Origin: Microcaldota archaeon
GTDB lineage: Archaea > Aenigmatarchaeota > Aenigmatarchaeia > QMZP01 > QMZT01
Reading direction: 5' to 3'
Assembly (NCBI GenBank): GCA_013151465.1
Contig: JAADIF010000085.1
Location: 1-28,018 of the forward strand
DNA length: 28,018 nucleotides
Both the position numbers and the translations under genes were made by a program. Positions 23,166-28,018 of this stretch are shown here, in pieces. The notes beneath the pieces were generated by a model. The model was given only the letters and a program-made list of their open reading frames with translations. It was not told the DNA's origin and ran no database searches. Position 1 is the first letter of the stretch. Each line of letters begins with the position of its first letter.

Positions 23166-23945
23166 TTAGAGTTTAGAGAGCATCTTCTTAAACTCTGCGG
23201 CTTTGCTTTCGAGCATTTCCGCTGCCTGGGAAACTATTGCCTCAGGCGGAAGACCGCAGACAGTCTCCACTGTAAATATGAATTTGCTCTCATCGGTTTT
23301 TATTCTGACCTTATCGCCAAAAGCCTCGATGGCATCTCTTGACTCGTCGACCCTCAAAGGATCTTCTATTGTTATCTTTGTGCCTGAAAGGGAGAGCACA
23401 CCTTTGGGGAACGCGTCAACAACTTTCTTTGCGCTTACCCCTTTGCTGACTTCGATCTTTGGATATGGTACGCAGACAGCAATCGCCGCCTGATTTTTAG
23501 CGTGTTTTTTCCCGGTGCCGAGCCTTGCAACGGCCTCAAATTTTATTCTTTTATTCTCTTCAAGCTCAGTTATGGGTATATTATCAAACACAGGTTTTAC
23601 GTTCTTGTCGGTAGATTTCATATCCCCCGAATAAACTGTGCAGGGACCTTCCTTATCAAGGACGAATACCACTTGGCACAGAGGGCACCCCTCGCCATTG
23701 CATGTGCATTCATCTGGAAGGTTGTATTTCCCGGCCTCAAATTTAAGTGGTACCAAACCCAATCTATGGGCTATCATCTCATCATAAAGGGCGCTCTCAT
23801 TCTCCTGAAAATCGACCCAATCTATGGACATCGTAGGAACCTCGTTCACTATGATTCTCCTAAGAGCATTTGCAAAGGCAGGCGTTGTGCCCTCAAGAAT
23901 GAATTTCAGCTTCTCCTTGTTTTTCTCCAAGATTTTGACTTTCAA
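23166..23945 (-). CDS. rpo3: RNA polymerase subunit Rpo3 (subunit D)
   Basis: A 259-residue archaeal RNA polymerase subunit D, the partner of Rpo11 in enzyme assembly. The alpha motif 'FANALRRIIVNEVPTMSIDW' and the Rpb3-like metal site C-x-C-x4-C-x2-C (CTCNGEGCPLC) are present. The ferredoxin-like insert is there by length and pattern (VVDAFPKGVLSL, then 'LRVDESRDAIEAF') but every cluster Cys is replaced, so no Fe-S cluster is expected. The start is TTG 23943-23945 (reading MKVKILEKNK) because GGGGTGAT lies three bases before it and the family begins at this point; ATG 23961-23963 adds six residues that lack homology. Confidence 0.92.
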   Translation of the reverse strand: MKVKILEKNKEKLKFILEGTTPAFANALRRIIVNEVPTMSIDWVDFQENESALYDEMIAHRLGLVPLKFEAGKYNLPDECTCNGEGCPLCQVVFVLDKEGPCTVYSGDMKSTDKNVKPVFDNIPITELEENKRIKFEAVARLGTGKKHAKNQAAIAVCVPYPKIEVSKGVSAKKVVDAFPKGVLSLSGTKITIEDPLRVDESRDAIEAFGDKVRIKTDESKFIFTVETVCGLPPEAIVSQAAEMLESKAAEFKKMLSKL

Positions 23946-24129
23946 AATATCACCCCAAATCACACATCAATCTTCTACGAAACAGCAAAATTACTATTAT
24001 TATGTCTCTATAAATTATCGGTTAAGCTTATATAAATAATCTGGATTTGGTCTCTTTATGAACAAAGTTTTTAATATTTCTTTCTGCTTTATATCTCATA
24101 ATAATATGCGGGGGTACCCAAGAGGCCTT

Positions 24130-24217
24130 TTCAGACGCACAAAAAGAAATTATGGAAAATGGCCTGGAAACGGTCAAGGCCTGTTTGAAGCTTCAGCTGA
24201 GGCGCAGAGCAGGCCAT
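24130..24217 (+). other. tRNA-Leu intron 1 (D loop, position about 21/22)
   Basis: 88 nt. The central helix is exon GGCC (24124-24127) with intron GGCC (24212-24215), bulges TT^T and AT^A. The inner helix is poor, and the nearby GGCCTG/CAGGCC hairpin competes, so exact ends may shift by a few bases. Confidence 0.5.
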
Positions 24218-24226
24218 AGGGGCTAG

Positions 24227-24275
24227 AGTACCTGCACAAAACCGTGCCGGAATGGCCAGGTTTAGGTATGGCCAG
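24227..24275 (+). other. tRNA-Leu intron 2 (position 30/31)
   Basis: 49 nt. The central helix is exon GGCT (24221-24224) with intron GGCC (24270-24273); bulges AG^A and AG^G; inner helix GTACCT (24228-24233) with AGGTAT (24264-24269), six pairs with one G-U. A GCAC/GTGC hairpin lies inside. An alternative 3' site exists at 24259/24260. Confidence 0.75.
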
Positions 24276-24283
24276 GTTCAGGA
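24252..24283 (+). repeat. Tandem 16-bp duplication over the anticodon exon
   Basis: ATGGCCAGGTTTAGGT (24252-24267) is followed directly by ATGGCCAGGTTCAGGA (24268-24283). The copies differ only at the first anticodon base (TAG versus CAG) and the last base. Each copy carries the intron-2 3' splice motif GGCC-AG^G. Confidence 0.85.
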
Positions 24284-24318
24284 AGGTGTTTGCCTTGTGC
24301 GCAAGCCGGCCTTAAAAG
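24283..24318 (+). other. tRNA-Leu intron 3 (canonical position 37/38)
   Basis: 36 nt. Outer helix is the anticodon stem; central helix TTCA with TAAA (one C-A mismatch); bulges GG^A and AG^G; inner helix AGGT with GCCT, stacked on GTTTGC/GCAAGC. Confidence 0.7.
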
Positions 24319-24350
24319 GCCTAGTAGCTTAGTGCTTTCCAGGGTTCGAA

Positions 24351-24418
24351 CGACATGTAAATTCAATTGCATTGTCTTGAAAATAGAAATGCAACAAGGA
24401 TAGAATGAATCCCGAAAA
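24351..24418 (+). other. tRNA-Leu intron 4 (T loop, position 59/60)
   Basis: 68 nt. Outer helix is the T stem CAGGG/CCCTG; central helix TTCG with CGAA (four perfect pairs); bulges AA^C and AA^T. The inner helix is weak, but the intron holds a TTGCATT/AATGCAA hairpin. T-loop introns are known in some archaeal tRNAs. Confidence 0.78.
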
Positions 24419-24511
24419 TCCCTGCCCCCGCATGCACACTTTCTGCCGTCGTAGCAATGGTTTAGTATTTAAACCTTTGTTCAAATAAAAAACCTACTAT
24501 TTGGTACGAAG

Positions 24512-25111
24512 ATGATGGAAATGAAGATACTATGCGCATCAGACATCCATCACAACGAAAAAATAGCCGAGAAAATATTCGAAGTGATAGAGAAAGAGAA
24601 GATAGACGTATTTGTGAGTGCTGGCGATTTCGTTTCTGATCACTTTGCAAAGGATATGCTCGACAGGATGAAAGTCAGGTCTTTTGTTGTTCACGGAAAC
24701 TGGGATACCAACATAAAGACTGACAATAAGCTTGTCACTATCCTGAAGAACGAGGTGATTGAGTATCTTGGCTATTTTTTCTTCGGTATAGACGATCGCT
24801 TCGCGCTTGACGAAGAGATATTTGATATCATATCAGGCAAGCCGCTCGAAAAGACGATAATGATATCCCACTCGCCCCCCTATGGCATACTCGATGCCAC
24901 GTGGGGAGGTCTTAATGTCGGATTTCCCATTTACAGAGAATTTCTTGAAAACAATGAGGGCATCATTCATGTATGCGGGCATATACACGAATCCAGCGGC
25001 TATATACTCTATAAGAATAACATAATAATAAACGCCGCATGCATATACAGCAAGAAAGGTTACATAATAGATCTGCCGTCAAGGGATGTCAGGGAAGTTA
25101 GCCTGGAATGA
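24512..25111 (+). CDS. Metallophosphoesterase (MJ0936/YfcE-like)
   Basis: A 199-residue calcineurin-like phosphoesterase. The metal-binding motifs are complete: ASDIHHNE (D and H near 10-12), SAGDFVSD (GD near 38), HGNWD near 62 (W where H is more usual), ISHSPPYG near 118 and CGHIHES near 156. Proteins of this size and order act as phosphodiesterases on small substrates. A TATA-like TATTTAAAC lies at 24466-24474. The start could be either ATG at 24512 or the ATG nine bases later. It lies just downstream of the tRNA-Leu gene, and the site-2 protease follows after 40 bases. Confidence 0.88.
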   Translation: MMEMKILCASDIHHNEKIAEKIFEVIEKEKIDVFVSAGDFVSDHFAKDMLDRMKVRSFVVHGNWDTNIKTDNKLVTILKNEVIEYLGYFFFGIDDRFALDEEIFDIISGKPLEKTIMISHSPPYGILDATWGGLNVGFPIYREFLENNEGIIHVCGHIHESSGYILYKNNIIINAACIYSKKGYIIDLPSRDVREVSLE

Positions 25112-25121
25112 TTCCTTTCAT

Positions 25122-25129
25122 ATTTTAAT
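25122..25129 (+). promoter_or_regulatory. TATA-like box of the site-2 protease gene
   Basis: ATTTTAAT is centred 27 bases before the ATG at 25152 and no ribosome site follows, which supports that start over the longer readings from 25086 or 25128. Confidence 0.4.
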
Positions 25130-25151
25130 GTTAAGTGCCAAATTATGTTCT

Positions 25152-26546
25152 ATGATAGATTTCTATGCGTTGTCAGTTATACTTTTTGTCATCTTGCTTG
25201 TAGCGGTGTTATACAAGGATAGGAAAAATCTTGAAAGAAATTCGATACTTCTTATAAGAAGGACAAACAAAGGCAGCAGAACTATAAGAAAGATTGCGCT
25301 GCGGTGCCCACGCTTCTGGAAATGGGTTGGAAATGCAGGTATAATTATAGGGTTCGTGGTATCTGTATACATCCTTTATTTCATGGTCCAGAGCCTCATA
25401 AGAACAATTCTCGTTGAGGGGGCAGGCCCGACGTTATCTCTTGTAGTTCCTTCAATATCTTCAACGACCTCGATGGGTCCAGGATATCTCGCGGTCCCGT
25501 TCTGGTACTGGATAATATCGATAGGACTTCTTGTACTCGTCCATGAGGGATTCCATGGAATAATGACGATTGTGGGAAGAACGAAAATAAAATCTTTGGG
25601 ATGGGGTGTGCTTGCAATACTGCCGCTCGCCTTCGTTGAGCCTGATGAGGATTCCCTTAAAAAGAAGAGCTTGATTATACGCCTGCGCGTATATGCCGCA
25701 GGCTCGCTTGCAAATTTCATATTTGCTGGTATTTATTTTGCGCTGTTCGCAATAGTTTCGGCATCTTTATTTGTTCCCGCGGGAGTTGCATACAGAGGTA
25801 CGATAGACGGTTATCCCGCATATAACGCCAACATGACAGGGGCCATCATCAGCATAGACGGGCATGCTATAACAGACTCTCAGGATCTTACAAACGTACT
25901 GGAAATGATAGGCGAGAACAAAACCATAACAATTATAACAAAGAACAGTGAAGGCAATAGCACTTATATTTTAAGAACCATGCCACCGCCAGACGTGCCT
26001 GAATTCAGGGAGAACTGGATGACCAACTTCATGATAGGTCTTGAGACAAATTTCCCCGGAACAATAGATATGTTAAATTCCTTATCGAGACTGTTCGGAA
26101 ATGAAGGTGTTGAAAGCTGGGCAGCGTTGAATTATGAAAAAGAATTCTGGGAATACGCAAAGCAAAGCAATCCTGCAATTTCCAAAGAAGCTGAAGCAAG
26201 GATAGATGAGATTGAAAGAAAGCTTGTAAATCGCCACAGGCCGGGCTTTATAGGTATTGCAGGTGTCACGACCTTCAATGAGCTCAAGGAAGAATATTCA
26301 CAGGCAGAGCCGTTCATAGGCTTTATGCAGGGTCTTCTACTGTTCTTGTTCATCCTTAATTCTGGTGTCGGTCTGGCAAACCTTCTTCCCATAATACCGC
26401 TCGATGGCGGAAAGATGTGGGAGGATCTCTTCCATGAATATCTTCCGAAAAGAAAGGCGGAGTTATTGATAAAATTGCTTAGCTGGTTCACATTCCTGAT
26501 AATAATAGCCGGCTTTGCAATCCCGTTCCTTAAATCGTTATTATAA
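25152..26546 (+). CDS. Membrane zinc metalloprotease, site-2 protease family (M50)
   Basis: A 464-residue integral-membrane protease that cleaves substrates within the membrane. The zinc motif HEGFH (HExxH) lies in 'IISIGLLVLVHEGFHGIMTI' near residue 152, and the third ligand is in the late helix NLLPIIPLDGGKMW (LDG motif) near 425. Helices at the start (FYALSVILFVILLVAVLY; IIIGFVVSVYILYFMVQSLI), after the active site (IFAGIYFALFAIVSASLFV) and at the end are clear. A PDZ-like region (GAIISIDGHAITDSQDLTNV) lies in the loop. The start at 25152 (MIDFYALSV) is preferred because of the TATA-like box and because longer readings overlap the metallophosphoesterase gene. Confidence 0.9.
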   Translation: MIDFYALSVILFVILLVAVLYKDRKNLERNSILLIRRTNKGSRTIRKIALRCPRFWKWVGNAGIIIGFVVSVYILYFMVQSLIRTILVEGAGPTLSLVVPSISSTTSMGPGYLAVPFWYWIISIGLLVLVHEGFHGIMTIVGRTKIKSLGWGVLAILPLAFVEPDEDSLKKKSLIIRLRVYAAGSLANFIFAGIYFALFAIVSASLFVPAGVAYRGTIDGYPAYNANMTGAIISIDGHAITDSQDLTNVLEMIGENKTITIITKNSEGNSTYILRTMPPPDVPEFRENWMTNFMIGLETNFPGTIDMLNSLSRLFGNEGVESWAALNYEKEFWEYAKQSNPAISKEAEARIDEIERKLVNRHRPGFIGIAGVTTFNELKEEYSQAEPFIGFMQGLLLFLFILNSGVGLANLLPIIPLDGGKMWEDLFHEYLPKRKAELLIKLLSWFTFLIIIAGFAIPFLKSLL

Positions 26547-26569
26547 GTTCGAATGTTTCAACAACTATC

Positions 26570-27832
26570 CTACATACCGTATTCCGAATGCGCTGCATAC
26601 TCGCTGTGACCTGCGTATTCGCTGTGACCTCCATATTCGCTTCCGCCAAGAAGGTTTATCTCACCAGCAGAATATCTTCCCTCCCCGGATTCCTCGAATG
26701 CTTCATCTATTTGAGATTTCTTTATCTCTGCCTCCCATCCTTCGAAAGCCGGCGGTATTTCCGCTTTCTGCTGGCTGCTTGTTGCAAACTGCCAGAGAAG
26801 GTTTCCTTCCGGGTCAAAGCAATACAAATGGCAATCCCATGAGCCGACAAAAATCCTCCCTTCCGCCGCGGCGACATACCATGCGTAACCATCAAGTGTG
26901 TATCTCCATAATTCCTGGCCGTCCATCGATATGCAGTAAAGGTTATTATCCGCAGAGCCGAAATATATCCTGCCGGAGTAGACCACCGGAACGCCTCCAA
27001 CCTCACTTGTCGCAAATCTCCATATTATCGTCCCGTCCTCTTTGAGTGCGTAAAGGTCGCCATCGCGCGTTTCCTGGTAGAATACGTCTTCATGATAGAC
27101 GGGTGATATGGCAGGGCCGTATTTCCCTATCTTTATGCGGCGCACTTCCGCTCCTGTGGTTGCATTGATTATGTAAAGGGTGTTGTCAAGCGAGGGGACA
27201 TATATCTTGTTCTCCCTTATAAGAAACTGCGTCGCATTGTAAATTTCACCGCCCGTCTTGAAGCGCCATATTTCCGTTCCTGTTTTCGCATCAATGCAGA
27301 ACAGGTAACCATTGAATGAACCTATATACAGCTTTCCGTCACTGACGGCAGGGTATGATGCCATCCAGTCTCCAGTATTAAACCTCCAGAGGAGATTTCC
27401 GGTTGGGATATCGATTGCATATACAAAGCCGTCCTGAGAGCCCATATAAGCTATTCCGTTATCCATCGCAGCAGAATTTATTATCTTTCCTCCGGTTTTG
27501 TATCTCCATAATATTCTTCTTTGTTTGATGTCAATTGCATATATGTTATAGTCATAATTTCCCATAATGACGATTGAATTTCCATCAAAAATGGGGTATG
27601 ATTCGAAAAAGGGCCCTTCCGCCTTTACCCTCCATAATTCCTTTCCGCTTTCTATTTCAACAGCATAAAAAACGCCATCTGTTGCGGCAAAATATGCAAT
27701 TCCTTCGTAGATGAGCGGAACGACGCTCACGCTTCCTCCGCCGCTAATCCTGAAGATGCGATCGAATTTCTTTGTCTTTTTCACTTCTACTTCTTCAATC
27801 GTCGTCTCAAGACCGCCAAAGTCAAGGTTCAT
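26570..27832 (-). CDS. PQQ-type beta-propeller repeat protein with a His-Ser-Glu-Tyr tail
   Basis: A 420-residue protein of about eight repeats, each with a core like 'G.....AID..TG..LWRF.TG' (ELWRVKAEG, ILWRYKTGG, LLWRFNTGD, EIWRFKTGG, EVRRIKIGK, IIWRFATSE, ELWRYTLDG, LLWQFATSS), the form of the BamB/quinoprotein propeller. No signal peptide is seen, so it is probably cytoplasmic. The C-terminus repeats 'HSEY' four times in about 20 residues. The start is ATG 27830-27832 with AAGGAG six bases before it; ATG 27884-27886 would add 18 basic residues and has no site. It overlaps the 3' end of the upstream gene by 11 bases. Confidence 0.85.
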   Translation of the reverse strand: MNLDFGGLETTIEEVEVKKTKKFDRIFRISGGGSVSVVPLIYEGIAYFAATDGVFYAVEIESGKELWRVKAEGPFFESYPIFDGNSIVIMGNYDYNIYAIDIKQRRILWRYKTGGKIINSAAMDNGIAYMGSQDGFVYAIDIPTGNLLWRFNTGDWMASYPAVSDGKLYIGSFNGYLFCIDAKTGTEIWRFKTGGEIYNATQFLIRENKIYVPSLDNTLYIINATTGAEVRRIKIGKYGPAISPVYHEDVFYQETRDGDLYALKEDGTIIWRFATSEVGGVPVVYSGRIYFGSADNNLYCISMDGQELWRYTLDGYAWYVAAAEGRIFVGSWDCHLYCFDPEGNLLWQFATSSQQKAEIPPAFEGWEAEIKKSQIDEAFEESGEGRYSAGEINLLGGSEYGGHSEYAGHSEYAAHSEYGM

Positions 27833-28004
27833 TGGAATCTCCTTTTGATGTTTGATTTTTCTTTTTATATTCAGCTTCAAATTCATGGAATGGTATATGA
27901 CTGAATCTGTGAAGTTCTGTTAGCTCGTACAGGCTCCTGTCATTTATTGCGGATTTTTTCAGGATCTCTTTTGCTACAAATGAGAATTTATCAAATAGTT
28001 GCAT
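27822..28004 (-). CDS. Small hypothetical protein, 5' end possibly beyond the window
   Basis: A 60-residue reading from ATG 28002-28004: MQLFDKFSFVAKEILKKSAI, then a Glu/Phe/His-rich middle and a polar Lys/Ser/Asn end (KKKNQTSKGDSNEP). The frame stays open for the four codons to the window edge (LKKT), so the true start may lie outside. No family is recognised. Its stop lies inside the first codons of the propeller gene, and the ribosome site of that gene is within its last codons, so the two are translationally coupled. The propeller may need this product. Confidence 0.5.
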   Translation of the reverse strand: MQLFDKFSFVAKEILKKSAINDRSLYELTELHRFSHIPFHEFEAEYKKKNQTSKGDSNEP

Positions 28005-28018
28005 GGTCTTCTTGAGCC

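Larger units (their letters stand above)
24108..24432 (+). tRNA. tRNA-Leu (CAG), interrupted by four introns
   Basis: Five exons: 24108-24129, 24218-24226, 24276-24282, 24319-24350 and 24419-24432, totalling 84 nt. Joined, they give acceptor GCGGGGG/CCCCCGC (7 bp), D stem CCC/GGG, anticodon stem CTAGG/CCTAG with loop TTCAGGG (anticodon CAG), a long variable arm with AGC/GCT, T stem CAGGG/CCCTG with loop TTCGAAT and A73, all as in archaeal tRNA-Leu. Bulge-helix-bulge motifs mark introns 2, 3 and 4 well; intron 1, in the D loop, is less certain and leaves U instead of A at position 21. CCA is not encoded. Confidence 0.8.

Noticed and set aside
24180..24216. A tRNA-Ser(UGA)-like anticodon arm: GCCTG, loop TTTGAA, a 19-base insert, then CAGGC
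   Set aside because: It looks like a canonical 37/38 intron, but the central helix has a mismatch, no D stem precedes it (no GGG to pair with CCC), and what follows cannot form a Ser variable arm joined to the T stem. A73 also fits Leu, not archaeal Ser. It lies within intron 1 in the better model.
24126..24221. Splitting intron 1 into two introns with a middle exon TCAAGG (24174-24179)
   Set aside because: It would give a perfect D loop with A21, but neither junction forms a bulge-helix-bulge motif.
24108..24432. SRP RNA or RNase P RNA (length near 325 and paired ends)
   Set aside because: The SRP helix-8 signature and the RNase P conserved regions (GAGGAAAGUC type) are missing, while the acceptor, T arm and splice motifs fit a tRNA.

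Overview
The window is archaeal. It carries RNA polymerase subunit Rpo3, an archaeal histone, an archaeal SepF, a DHH/DHHA1 phosphoesterase, a superoxide reductase, isopentenyl phosphate kinase, a cyclic 2,3-diphosphoglycerate synthetase homologue, TATA-like boxes about 25 bases before many ATG codons (leaderless genes), and a tRNA interrupted by bulge-helix-bulge introns. A full bacterial-type UvrA/UvrB/UvrC set is also present. Short genes, compact spacing and a Thermoplasma-type mevalonate route beside a histone suggest a DPANN-like or otherwise uncultured euryarchaeal lineage rather than a classical Thermoplasmatales genome; this placement is inference.

Layout. 1-2787, minus strand: a partial gene, a UBA-like/membrane protein, superoxide reductase, SepF and a DHH phosphoesterase. 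2905-7216, plus strand: a tight operon of a mevalonate-3-kinase-like protein, a 2-phosphoglycerate-kinase-like protein that fits mevalonate-3-phosphate 5-kinase, a mevalonate-3,5-bisphosphate-decarboxylase-like protein, and two HAD hydrolases (the first frameshifted at its start codon). A convergent HAD gene (7211-8119), isopentenyl phosphate kinase (8288-9088) and a fourth HAD gene (9120-9923) follow. Together these could convert mevalonate to isopentenyl diphosphate by the route described in Thermoplasma acidophilum. 9924-10680 holds two broken genes. 10681-16010 holds a PD-(D/E)XK-like protein, uvrA, a small membrane protein and a uvrC that lacks the usual C-terminal helix-hairpin-helix region. 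16169-19545 holds a zinc-ribbon miniprotein, a Nudix/HTH pair with a phased operator array, cyclic-DPG synthetase and a lipoprotein. uvrB is at 19635-21575. 21619-23945 holds histone, a zinc-ribbon/alpha-crystallin protein, tRNA-Gln, a hairpin-bearing tandem repeat, a winged-helix protein and Rpo3. 24108-24432 is an interrupted tRNA-Leu. The right end holds a metallophosphoesterase, a site-2 protease, an eight-bladed PQQ-type propeller and a partial small gene.

The two most unusual items are (1) the tRNA-Leu at 24108-24432, which parses into five exons (84 nt in total, a normal tRNA-Leu length) and four introns, with a tandem 16-bp duplication over the anticodon exon whose copies read UAG and CAG; and (2) the apparently complete Thermoplasma-type mevalonate operon with its attendant HAD phosphatases. 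Secondary signals are a 21-bp-phased operator array before an HTH gene, a covarying hairpin repeat beside tRNA-Gln, and an Rpo3 whose ferredoxin-like insert has lost all its cysteines.
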